Both the position numbers and the translations under genes were made by a program. Below the pieces are notes generated by a model that was given only the letters and a program-made list of their open reading frames with translations, did not search any database and had not been told where the DNA came from. 64,000 bases of DNA, taken from Dactylosporangium sp040605635 (lineage in GTDB: Bacteria > Actinomycetota > Actinomycetes > Mycobacteriales > Micromonosporaceae). Position 1 is the stretch's first letter; each line of letters begins with the position of its first letter. The stretch lies in assembly GCF_040605635.1 (NCBI RefSeq), contig NZ_JBEXDG010000012.1, positions 1 through 64,000 on the forward strand. The letters are read 5' to 3'. Shown here in pieces: positions 22,856 through 30,622 of the stretch.

Positions 22856-24481
22856 GTGCTGGTGAGCGTCAACCCGCGCTGGCTCGGGCTGGCCGCCACC
22901 GTCCTCCTCGCCGCCAGCGGTTTCCTGGCCGGCAAGCCCGTGCCGCACGACGGCGCGTGGGTGCTCGGCGTCGTCGTCTGGTTCGTCGCGCTCGCGATGC
23001 TGATCCGCGCGTGGTGGACGCTGCGCGACGAGACCGACCAGCGAAGCGTCCTGGTCACCGCCGTGCTCTGGAGCGTCCCGCTGCTGCTCGCGCCACCCCT
23101 GGGCAGCCACGACGTCTATGCGTACGCCTGCCAGGGCCAGCTCTTCAACGCAGGACTCGACCTCTACCAGGTCGGCCCAGCGGCGCTGCCCTGCACGTGG
23201 CTGTCCGACGTGCCTGAGCTGTGGCGGGAGACCCCCACTCCGTACGGTCCACTGTGGATCGCGATCGAGGGCGCCGCGGCCTGGCTCTCCCACGGCAGCC
23301 TCCCCGCCGTCGTCCTGCTGCTGCGCCTCGCCGCCGTGCTCGGCCTGGTCCTGTGTGTCGCCGCCGTGCACCGCCTCTCCCGCGGCAACGCGCTGCTGGC
23401 CGCCAGCCCCCTCGTCCTCGTCCACGTCGTGTCCGGCGCCCACAACGACGTCGTCCTCGCCGGCCTGGTCCTCGCCGGTTTCGTCGCCGCCCGCCGTCCG
23501 GGCGCCGCGCCCGCGGCAGCGGGCGGGCTCGCCTTCGGCCTCGCCGTCGCCGTCAAGGTCACCGCGCTGGCCGCCGTCCCTTTCGCACTCTTGTTGGTCT
23601 TTTCCGCCGGTACGACCAGAGCCCGCTGGACCGGCACCGCCGCCTTCGTCACGGCGATCGGTGCCGCCTACGCGCTCCTGGCCCTGCTCACCGGTCACGG
23701 CCTCGGCTTCCTCAACGCCCTCGGCTCCACCAGCACGATGGTCCAATGGCTGTCGATCCCGACCGGCGTGGGCATGGCCGCCGGTTACGTACTGCGCATA
23801 GCCGGGCACCCCGAGTGGTTCGCGACGGCGGTGGCGGTCGCGCGGGCCGCGGGACTGCTGGCGCTGGCGACGGTCCTGCTGGTGCTGTGGTGGCGGACCG
23901 CGACGACCCTCGTCGCCCTGCACCGCGCCGGCCGGCGGGCCGGCGACGGCCGGTCGGACACCGGCGCGGCACCGACCGGCCCGACGGCCCGCCCCGGTCA
24001 GGACCCTGCCGCGACCGCGACGGACCGGCACGGGCACGACGTGACGGTCACGGCGACGGGCGGGCGCGGGCAGGACGTGACGGTCACGGCGACGGGCGGG
24101 CAGGCGGTGGCGGCAACCGCGCCGGGCATGCGCGGGCAGGACGTGGTGCTCACCGCGGCAGGGTGCGGCATGCTCGCCGCGGCGGTGCTCGGCCCGGTGT
24201 TCTACGCCTGGTACGCGATCGCCGGCATCGCCCTGCTGGCCGGCACGACGCTCACCGGCCGGCTGCGCACCGTGGTCCTGGTCGCGGCTGCGGGTCTGCC
24301 GTTGCTCACGCTGCCCGACAGCCTCGGCCTGGCCACGAAGACGAAGGTGCCCGGCGCGTTCCTCGACGTCGCCCTCGTCACGGCCGCCGTCGTCCACCTG
24401 CTCCGCCGCCGCCGGCGGCCCGCGGCTCCGGCGGCATCGGCCCCCGCCGCCGTCAGCGAACCCACCACCGACCGCCCCTGA
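22856..24481 (+). CDS. MptB-like polyprenol-phosphomannose-dependent alpha-mannosyltransferase (GT-C)
   Basis: A 541-residue membrane enzyme with at least ten hydrophobic helices. The conserved first-loop acidic residue of GT-C transferases appears in GSHDVYAYACQGQ near residue 82, followed by TPYGPLW and SGAHNDVVLAG, matching the MptA/MptB family that extends mannans or lipoglycans with polyprenol-phosphate mannose. GTG 22856 (AAGGG upstream) or GTG 22862 is the start. An odd hydrophilic loop (about 365-425) carries a 12-residue repeat, HDVTVTATGGRG. It is divergent from the ABC exporter. Confidence 0.75.
   Translation: MLVSVNPRWLGLAATVLLAASGFLAGKPVPHDGAWVLGVVVWFVALAMLIRAWWTLRDETDQRSVLVTAVLWSVPLLLAPPLGSHDVYAYACQGQLFNAGLDLYQVGPAALPCTWLSDVPELWRETPTPYGPLWIAIEGAAAWLSHGSLPAVVLLLRLAAVLGLVLCVAAVHRLSRGNALLAASPLVLVHVVSGAHNDVVLAGLVLAGFVAARRPGAAPAAAGGLAFGLAVAVKVTALAAVPFALLLVFSAGTTRARWTGTAAFVTAIGAAYALLALLTGHGLGFLNALGSTSTMVQWLSIPTGVGMAAGYVLRIAGHPEWFATAVAVARAAGLLALATVLLVLWWRTATTLVALHRAGRRAGDGRSDTGAAPTGPTARPGQDPAATATDRHGHDVTVTATGGRGQDVTVTATGGQAVAATAPGMRGQDVVLTAAGCGMLAAAVLGPVFYAWYAIAGIALLAGTTLTGRLRTVVLVAAAGLPLLTLPDSLGLATKTKVPGAFLDVALVTAAVVHLLRRRRRPAAPAASAPAAVSEPTTDRP
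24032..24103 (+). repeat. 36-bp in-frame tandem repeat in the mannosyltransferase gene
   Basis: Two near-identical 36-bp units (GACGTGACGGTCACGGCGAC starts at 24038 and 24074), with a third partial copy near 24140. They encode the 12-residue unit DVTVTATGG plus RGQ, confined to a loop between membrane helices. Confidence 0.8.
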
Positions 24482-24499
24482 CCGTCTGAGCCCGGCGGA

Positions 24500-25033
24500 T
24501 CAGGCGGGGGTGCCGATCGACTCACGGGCCTGCCCGACCAGCGCCGCGGTCTGCTCGGCGACGCCGGGGGCGGTGGGGTCGGCGCCTTCGTCGTACCGGA
24601 CGGTCCAGCGCAGACCGTCCACACCGCTGACGCGCCGGGCGACGACCCGGACACCGAAGCCCGCGGCGAGCGGGTGGTGCGAGGTGTGCGCGATCGACTT
24701 GCTGACGCGGGTGCGCACCTGATCCGGCACCCTGTCCGGGTCGAGCAGGGTGATGACCAGCGGCGGCAGGTCCTCCATGACGACGTACCCACCGGGACCG
24801 TCGACCGGCAGCTCCCGAGCGGCGGTCAGCGTCAGCTGCCGGCCCGACCACGTCGCCTTGTGGATCTCGTGCCAGCCGAGCCGCTCCCCGGCGCCGGGCA
24901 GCCACAACCCGAGGTTGGTGACCACCACGACGGTGTCGCCGGTCGCGCCCGCCCAGGACAGCACCCGCTCGTCGGCGGCGAGGGCGGGCCGCTGACCGGC
25001 CGGCAGGCGGCGCTTCTTCAGGAAGCCGAACAC
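24500..25033 (-). CDS. Conserved hypothetical protein next to dnaG
   Basis: A 177-residue soluble protein (start GTG 25033, with AAGGAG upstream; the longer frame to 25126 is Gly-rich and unlikely). It reads as mostly beta with ERVLSWAGATGDTVVVVTNLGLWL and GWHEIHKATWSGRQLTL, resembling a PH-like domain. A helical C-terminus follows. Small proteins of this kind sit next to dnaG in many actinobacteria. Function unknown. Confidence 0.75.
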   Translation of the reverse strand: MFGFLKKRRLPAGQRPALAADERVLSWAGATGDTVVVVTNLGLWLPGAGERLGWHEIHKATWSGRQLTLTAARELPVDGPGGYVVMEDLPPLVITLLDPDRVPDQVRTRVSKSIAHTSHHPLAAGFGVRVVARRVSGVDGLRWTVRYDEGADPTAPGVAEQTAALVGQARESIGTPA

Positions 25034-25122
25034 GACGCTCTCCTTCTGTCGAACAGCCGCACCACCGCGGCCGGACCACCCACCACCACCGAACCACACC
25101 CCGCCACCCGGCCGCGGAACGC

Positions 25123-26970
25123 TCACCAGCGGCTGGCGCCACGGTCGCGGAGGGCTCTGGCGTGCTGCTCCAAGGACACCAGCTCGCTGAACAGGCGCAG
25201 ATACTCATCGGCGTTGGTGACCGGGTTGATGCGCTGCTGCTTGGACTTGAGGTCGGCGATGCGGCGGTTGAGGGCGGGCAGCTGCAGCCGGACGACCGTG
25301 GCCTCGACGTAGCGCGGGTCGGGCTCGCCGTCGAGGCGCAGGGGCTCGACGGCCAGCTCGCTGACCAGGGCGGCCGCCGCCGGGTCCGTGCAGGCCTCGC
25401 GGACCCGCTCGATCCAGACGGCCCCGCCGGTCGCGGAGGAGGCGCCGCCGGCCTCGGCGATCGCGGCACGCAGGAGGGTGTAGGTGGGGTGGGCGTAGAT
25501 GTCGGCGCCGATGACGTCGAACATCGGGCCGGCCAGGGCGGGCTGCTGCAGGGCGAGCTTGAGGGCCTCGCGCTCGACGAGGGCCTCGGCACTGTCGGGG
25601 GCCAGGCCCTTGCGGGCCGGGGTGGCGGGCGCCTCGACGAGGCCCTTGGCGGCGGCGCCGACGGAGCGCTGGACGGTCTCGAGCTCCATGCCGAGGTCGC
25701 CGGCGAGCTTGCGGGCGTACTCGGGGCGCAGCGTCCGGTCCTTGATCTTCGCGACCAGGGGCGCGGTGGCCTTGAGGGCGCCGACGCGGCCCTCGGCGGT
25801 GTCGAGGTCGAAGCGCTGGATGACGGAGCGCAGCGCGAAGTCGAGCAGTGGCTGCCGGTCGGCGACGAGGTCGCGGACCGCGACGGGGCCCTTCGCCATG
25901 CGCAGCTCGCACGGGTCCATGCCGTTGGGACCGACGGCGATGAAGGTCTGCGCCACGAAGCGCTGGTCGTCCTCGAAGGCGCGCAGCGCCGCCTTCTGCC
26001 CGGCGGCGTCGCCGTCGAAGGTGAAGATGATCTCGCCGCCGTAGCCGTCGGCGTCGAGCAGGAGGCGGCGCAGGACCGCGATGTGGTCGGCGCCGAAGGC
26101 GGTACCGCAGGTCGCGACGGCCACGGGCACGTCGGACAGGTGGCAGGCCATCACGTCGGTGTACCCCTCGACGATGACCACCTTGCTCTGCTTGGCGATC
26201 TCGCGTTTGGCCTGGTCCACCCCATACAACACGTGCGACTTCTTGTAGAGAGGGCTCTCGGGCGTGTTGAGGTATTTCGGGCCGTCGTCGTCGTCGAAGA
26301 GCTTGCGCGCCCCGAATCCGATCACGTCGCCGGAGATGTCCTTGATCGGCCAGAGCAGCCGGCGGCGGAACCGGTCGATGAGGCTGCCGGAGCGCGCCTC
26401 CTTGGACAGCCCGGCGGTGATCAGCTCCTGGGCCGTGTAGCCCTTGAGGCGCAGGTGCTTGCTCAGTGGATCCCAGCCCTCGGGGGCGAAGCCGCAGCCA
26501 TAGCGCTCGGCCTCCTCACGGCCGAAGCCGCGCTGGGCGAGGAACTCGCGGGCGAGCCGGGCGCCGGGCGAGCCGAGCTGCTCGGCATAGAAGCGGGCCG
26601 CCTCGGCGTGGGCGGCGATGAGCCGCTGCTTCTGCCCCGTCTGGCGGACCGGCGCGCTGCCCGCCTCCACATACTGCAGCTGCAGGCCGGCGCGGCCGGC
26701 GAGGCGCTCCACCGACTCGACGAACGTCAGGTGGTCGTGGTCCATCAGGAACTTGATGGCGTCGCCGCCGGCGCCGCAGCCGTGACAGAAATACACGTTG
26801 CGTGCGGGCGACACGTTGAACGAGGCGGTCTTCTCGTCGTGGAACGGGCAGAGCCCCTTGAGGTTGCCGCCCCCCGCCGACTTCAGCGTCACATGATCGG
26901 AGATCACATCCGCGATCGCGGTGCGCTCACGAACCAGGGCGATGTCCTCGTCCTTGATCTTGCCGGCCAC
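25123..26970 (-). CDS. dnaG: DNA primase
   Basis: A 615-residue primase that makes RNA primers for lagging-strand replication. The zinc-binding domain has Cys41, His44, Cys62 and Cys65 (CPFHDEKTASFNV, YFCHGCG). The primase core and TOPRIM domain follow (SHVLYGVDQAKREI, VVIVEGYTDVMAC, IIFTFDGDAAGQKA). The C-terminus is the DnaB-interacting helical domain. Start GTG 26970 has GGGGAGG upstream; TTG 26988 is less likely. Together with dgt (36141) and glyS (57846) it is part of a set that is clustered in many actinobacteria, here spread by inserted genes. Confidence 0.98.
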   Translation of the reverse strand: MAGKIKDEDIALVRERTAIADVISDHVTLKSAGGGNLKGLCPFHDEKTASFNVSPARNVYFCHGCGAGGDAIKFLMDHDHLTFVESVERLAGRAGLQLQYVEAGSAPVRQTGQKQRLIAAHAEAARFYAEQLGSPGARLAREFLAQRGFGREEAERYGCGFAPEGWDPLSKHLRLKGYTAQELITAGLSKEARSGSLIDRFRRRLLWPIKDISGDVIGFGARKLFDDDDGPKYLNTPESPLYKKSHVLYGVDQAKREIAKQSKVVIVEGYTDVMACHLSDVPVAVATCGTAFGADHIAVLRRLLLDADGYGGEIIFTFDGDAAGQKAALRAFEDDQRFVAQTFIAVGPNGMDPCELRMAKGPVAVRDLVADRQPLLDFALRSVIQRFDLDTAEGRVGALKATAPLVAKIKDRTLRPEYARKLAGDLGMELETVQRSVGAAAKGLVEAPATPARKGLAPDSAEALVEREALKLALQQPALAGPMFDVIGADIYAHPTYTLLRAAIAEAGGASSATGGAVWIERVREACTDPAAAALVSELAVEPLRLDGEPDPRYVEATVVRLQLPALNRRIADLKSKQQRINPVTNADEYLRLFSELVSLEQHARALRDRGASRW

Positions 26971-27102
26971 CCGACGCCACCTCCCCAACCCGAGGGATAC
27001 ATCCTGCCTCGCGCGTACGACAATCTACGACTCCACACGTCGAACACCACACGGGCACCACACAGGCACCACAGCCACACAACCCCGTGCGATGCTGCCG
27101 CC

Positions 27103-28089
27103 ATGCCGAAACTGCGTGACGAGCGGGTGGCCTGGCTGGCCGTGCAGGACCGGCTGCGCCGCCGCAGCCGCCGCCTGGGGCCCTTGGGCTGGCTGGTGAC
27201 GATCGCCACGCTGGGCGCATGGGTGCTGCTGCGGTCCCGGGGCGGGGCCGCGGCGCGGATGGCGGCGTATTCGGAAGCGGTCGACCACGTCACCGGGTAT
27301 CTCGGCGAGGACGACCGCGAGAAGCTGCGCGCCGACCGGACGGTGCCGCCGTGGTTCGTGTTCGAGGTCGAGCGGGCCAGGCGCGCGGCCCGCTGGCGCG
27401 AGCGGCTGCCGGCGAAGCGGGAGACCCGGCTGGAGCGCGGGCGGCGGATCCTGCTCAGGGTCGTCCTCACCGGCAGCGTCGTCGCCGCCCTCGTGCTGGC
27501 GCCGACCGTGTGGGTGCGAGCCGCGTCCCTCGGCCGCATCGGCCCCGTCGCGGAGGCGCCGGCCGCCGGGGTCGCGATCGTCTTCGGCGCCCAGGTCGCG
27601 CCCGGCGGGCAGGAGCCGATGCCGTTCCTCAAGGGCCGGCTCGACATCGCCGCGAAGCTTCTCACCACCGGCAAGGTCCGGGCCCTGCTCATCTCCGGCG
27701 ACGCCCAGGGCGGCTCCGGCGACGAGGTCCGCGTCATGCGCGACTACCTCGCGGCGCAGGGCGTCGACCCGGCCAGGATGGTCGTCGACCCGCACGGACT
27801 GGACACCTATGACACGTGCCGCCGCGCCCACGACGTGTACGGCGTGACCAAGGCCCTCCTCGTCAGCCAGGAGCTGCACCTGCACCGCGCGGTGACGCTC
27901 TGCCGGCGGCTCGGGGTCGACGCGTACGGGGTGCCCGCCCTGTGTGAGGGATGCCAGCGGGTGACGATCCTGTACAACACGGTCAGGGACGTCGCGGCCG
28001 GGCCGAAAGCGGCGTGGGAGGCGCTGCGGCACCGCCAGGCGGCTGTCGTGTCGGCACCGGATCCCTCCCTGCGGGAGGCGATGCGCTGA
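27103..28089 (+). CDS. YdcF/SanA-type (DUF218) membrane protein
   Basis: A 328-residue protein. The basic N-terminus has a helix at about 27-45 (GWLVTIATLGAWVLL), then a charged cytoplasmic stretch, a second helix at about 122-145, and an extracytoplasmic DUF218 domain (about 155-310). That domain shows GVAIVFGAQVAPGG, LLISGDAQGG, DPHGLDTYDTCRRAHDVYG and LVSQELHLHRAVTLCR. SanA/ElyC relatives affect the cell envelope and vancomycin tolerance; the biochemical reaction is not known. ATG 27103 follows an A/C-rich leader. It is divergent from dnaG. Confidence 0.85.
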   Translation: MPKLRDERVAWLAVQDRLRRRSRRLGPLGWLVTIATLGAWVLLRSRGGAAARMAAYSEAVDHVTGYLGEDDREKLRADRTVPPWFVFEVERARRAARWRERLPAKRETRLERGRRILLRVVLTGSVVAALVLAPTVWVRAASLGRIGPVAEAPAAGVAIVFGAQVAPGGQEPMPFLKGRLDIAAKLLTTGKVRALLISGDAQGGSGDEVRVMRDYLAAQGVDPARMVVDPHGLDTYDTCRRAHDVYGVTKALLVSQELHLHRAVTLCRRLGVDAYGVPALCEGCQRVTILYNTVRDVAAGPKAAWEALRHRQAAVVSAPDPSLREAMR

Positions 28090-28244
28090 CCCGCCCACCA
28101 TCGTGGTTTTGGGCGTGTCCGGCGGGCACCGGCGGCATACTTGATCGGTCCACGGCGCCGGCACAGATCGGCGCACGTCCATGTCAGGAACCGAACAGGT
28201 GGTGCGTTACCGGTGCTTGTCCCCCGCCCGGCGGTGTCCGGCTG

Positions 28245-29504
28245 ATGGTCACCGTGCTGCGCTCCGTCGACGACGTCCTCGCCTGGGCGGGCCTGCTGGT
28301 CGAGCCGCCGCTGCGCACCGCCGTCGGGCGGCTCCCGGCACCCTCGCGTGAGGTGGCCGAGCTGCAGCTGGGCGCCATCGACGAGGGGCCGGCGGTCGCT
28401 CGTACCCGAGCGGCGCTGACCCTCGTGAGCGCCGGCGCCGTCGGCGGTGATCCCCACGACGCGGTGGCGAGCGCGGTGGCGGTGGAGCTGGTGCACCAGT
28501 GGTCGGTGCTGCAGCGGGACCTGTTCGACGGCGACCTGACCCGCCGGCACCGGCCGACCGCCTGGAGCGTCGTCGGCCCGCACCCCGCCACGCTGGGTGG
28601 GGAGGCGATGCTGGCCCTCGCGTTCGACGTGGCCGCGACGGGCGACCCCACGCGACGGGTCCCGCGCCCGCTGCGCCAGGCCACCCGAGCCACACCGTTC
28701 CCCGTTTCCGCCGATGCTGATGTACCGGCAACGCCGTCCCCCGCACGAACCGGGGCGGACCGGACACCGGCCGAAGTGCCACGCGCGGAACGGCCCACGG
28801 GCGACACCGACGGCGGACCCGGCGGTGCCGCGTCCGGCGACAGGGCCACCGACCCGTGCGCCGACGCCGGCGCGCGGCAGCCGGCGCCCGTCGACCGCGC
28901 GGGCGTGCGTGTCCTCGGCGACACCGTCCAGCAGCTCCTGCACGGCCGGCACACCGAGCTCGGCACGACCCTCGACACCGCCACCACCCGCCGCAGGTCC
29001 GGCAGCGACCTGCTCCGGGAGTGCATCGCCGCGGTCGAGCAGCGCAGCGGCGCCCTCCTCGGCTGCGCGTGCGCGCTCGGCGCGATCGCCGGCGGCGGCG
29101 ACCGCGCCAGGGTGGAGCAGCTGCGGCTGTTCGGCGTGCGGCTGGGCCTGGCCGTGCAGTTCACCGAGGACCTGCAGGGCATCTGGGGCGACCCCGCCGT
29201 GACGGGCCGTCCGGCGTTCCCGGACCTGCGCCGCCGCCGGCGCTCACTGCCGGTCGCCGCGGCCCTCGCCGCGGGCGCCGACGAGCTCGACGACCTGCTG
29301 CGCCGCGAGAGCCGTCTCAGCGACGCCGACCTCGAACGCGCCGCGAAGGTCATCGAGCGGGCCGGCGCCCGCACGTGGTGCGTCCGGCAGGCCGAGGATC
29401 TTCTGGCGCAGGCGCTGCTCGTCCTCGACCTGGCGATCCCGGAGCCGGCCGCGGTCGCCGAACTCGTCGCCCTGGCCCGCTGGGCGACCCGCCACCCCGC
29501 CTGA
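28245..29504 (+). CDS. Polyprenyl-synthase-like protein with degenerate catalytic motifs
   Basis: A 419-residue protein of the trans-isoprenyl diphosphate synthase fold. ELVHQWSVLQRDLFDGDLTRRHRPTAW (80-107) aligns with the first Asp-rich motif, but the usual HDDxxD reads QRDLFD. The second motif at 305-316 reads QFTEDLQGIWGD in place of LxDDxLGxWGD. GDPAVTGRP and KSLP-like RRRSLPV are kept. A low-complexity insert of about 80 residues (140-220) splits the domain. Similar proteins occur as cargo in Streptomyces family-2 encapsulin operons, but no encapsulin gene is in this window. It may be a non-canonical prenyl or terpene enzyme, or a regulatory pseudo-enzyme. Confidence 0.75.
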   Translation: MVTVLRSVDDVLAWAGLLVEPPLRTAVGRLPAPSREVAELQLGAIDEGPAVARTRAALTLVSAGAVGGDPHDAVASAVAVELVHQWSVLQRDLFDGDLTRRHRPTAWSVVGPHPATLGGEAMLALAFDVAATGDPTRRVPRPLRQATRATPFPVSADADVPATPSPARTGADRTPAEVPRAERPTGDTDGGPGGAASGDRATDPCADAGARQPAPVDRAGVRVLGDTVQQLLHGRHTELGTTLDTATTRRRSGSDLLRECIAAVEQRSGALLGCACALGAIAGGGDRARVEQLRLFGVRLGLAVQFTEDLQGIWGDPAVTGRPAFPDLRRRRRSLPVAAALAAGADELDDLLRRESRLSDADLERAAKVIERAGARTWCVRQAEDLLAQALLVLDLAIPEPAAVAELVALARWATRHPA

Positions 29505-29510
29505 ACCCTG

Positions 29511-29561
29511 CCGTGACCGCACCGCACCGCACCGAGCCGGCCCGGTACGGTGCGGTCACGG
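29511..29561. terminator. Bidirectional hairpin between convergent genes
   Basis: Perfect 14-bp arms, CCGTGACCGCACCG (29511-29524) and its complement (29548-29561), around a 23-nt loop, placed between the stops of the prenyl-synthase-like gene and the secreted protein gene. Confidence 0.65.
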
Positions 29562-29564
29562 GCA

Positions 29565-30311
29565 TCAGGTGAGGGCGCCGACGATCTGCGCCGCGCGGGT
29601 CGCGTGCTTCTGGTAGGCAGCCGGGAACGCCGAGCGCTGCACCGCCTGCGCGGCCGCGGTCACGCTCATCCGCTGCCACCCCTGCACGCGGGACAGCGCG
29701 TCGTAGAAGAGCATCGCGGAGTGTGCCGGACTCATCAGCTCGGCCACGGTGCCCCAGCCCTGGCTGGCCCGCTGCTGGAACAGCCCGACCGAGTCGTGGT
29801 CGGACGAGACGCCCTCGTGCGGCAGCCGCAGGCTGGACGGGACGGCGGAGCTGGCGACGTTGTAGAGGTCGCTCTCCTGCATCGCGGTCGCGATCGCCAC
29901 CACGAGGGCCTGGTCGGGCATGCCCTGCGCCCGGCCCTGCTTGACGATGATCGCGGCGTTGTCCATCTGCCGCTGATCGAGGCCCGCGACCGGCCGGACG
30001 ACGGGCGGTGCGGGCGGCACCGGCGGCACGACCGGCACCGCCGCGGCGAGCGGGCCTCCGGCCGGCGCGGACCCGGACGCAGACGCAGACGGCGACGGCG
30101 ACGCGGACCCGGAAGCCGGCGGCGAGGACGTGGCGACGACGCCCGGCTCGGCGTACGCGGGGCCGGTGAACGGCGGCGACTCGGCCGGCACGCCGGCCAG
30201 GATCGAGGCGGACAGCACAGCGACCGAGAAGGCGCCGGTCTTCGCGACGAACCGGGCGTTGAACGCCGGCCGGCGATGTCGCGGATTGAACTCGCGTGGC
30301 AATGACTTCAC
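29565..30311 (-). CDS. Secreted cell-wall protein with lytic-transglycosylase-like C-terminal domain
   Basis: A 248-residue exported protein. Signal region at residues 1-55 (basic start, KTGAFSVAVLSASILAGVPA), then a Ser/Pro/Ala-rich linker (about 60-105), then a 140-residue domain. That domain has AAIIVKQGRAQGMPDQALVVAIATAMQESDL and DHDSVGLFQQRASQGWG, the pattern seen in actinobacterial lysozyme/transglycosylase-like and M23-associated secreted proteins, with the Glu of MQES a candidate catalytic residue. GTG 30311 has AGAGGA upstream. The leader carries a ydaO/c-di-AMP riboswitch, which fits a role in cell-wall turnover. Confidence 0.8.
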   Translation of the reverse strand: MKSLPREFNPRHRRPAFNARFVAKTGAFSVAVLSASILAGVPAESPPFTGPAYAEPGVVATSSPPASGSASPSPSASASGSAPAGGPLAAAVPVVPPVPPAPPVVRPVAGLDQRQMDNAAIIVKQGRAQGMPDQALVVAIATAMQESDLYNVASSAVPSSLRLPHEGVSSDHDSVGLFQQRASQGWGTVAELMSPAHSAMLFYDALSRVQGWQRMSVTAAAQAVQRSAFPAAYQKHATRAAQIVGALT

Positions 30312-30344
30312 TACTGATATTTCCTCTTCGTGGCAGGCAGCATC

Positions 30345-30372
30345 GGCACGCCGCCAAGAGGACGGCGCGCTG
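30345..30372 (-). promoter_or_regulatory. Hairpin in the leader, possible riboswitch expression platform
   Basis: GCACGCCG and CGGCGCGC pair with one mismatch around a short loop between the riboswitch and the start codon. There is no T-run, so control by translation or Rho is more likely than intrinsic termination. Confidence 0.4.
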
Positions 30373-30429
30373 GAAGGGGGGAATCAGCGGTGCGGCGTTA
30401 CGTGGTCATGCGGGCGGCAAGCATCGACG

Positions 30430-30546
30430 CAGACTCCTTCCGTGGCCGCCTACCGGGTTAGCTGACGGGTTCGGGCGGGAAGCTTCGCCCTACCGTGGCC
30501 CAGCCACGGATACACCCCAGAGGACTACATGGGTCCCCGGCTCGCG
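30430..30546 (-). ncRNA. ydaO/yuaA-type riboswitch (c-di-AMP)
   Basis: The minus strand reads CCGGGGACCC, TGGGGTGTATCC, AGGGCGAAGCTTCCC, CGAACCCGTCAGCTAACC, CGGTAGGCGG and GGAAGGAG in that order. This is the conserved skeleton of the ydaO riboswitch, including the signature GTCAGCTAACC...GTAGGCG segment. In actinobacteria this RNA lies in front of cell-wall hydrolase genes and senses c-di-AMP. Here it is about 120 nt upstream of the secreted lytic protein gene and downstream of the GGDEF gene. The rest of the 311-bp gap holds no gene. Confidence 0.9.
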
Positions 30547-30622
30547 AACGTCTCGCGACTCGACGGCGCCCGCCCGGCAGCACCCGATGGGGTGCAGGTC
30601 GACCGGAGCAGACCACCCGACC

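Noticed and set aside
28245..29504. Start of a terpene biosynthetic cluster or encapsulin operon
   Set aside because: No terpene cyclase, encapsulin shell or tailoring genes lie nearby.
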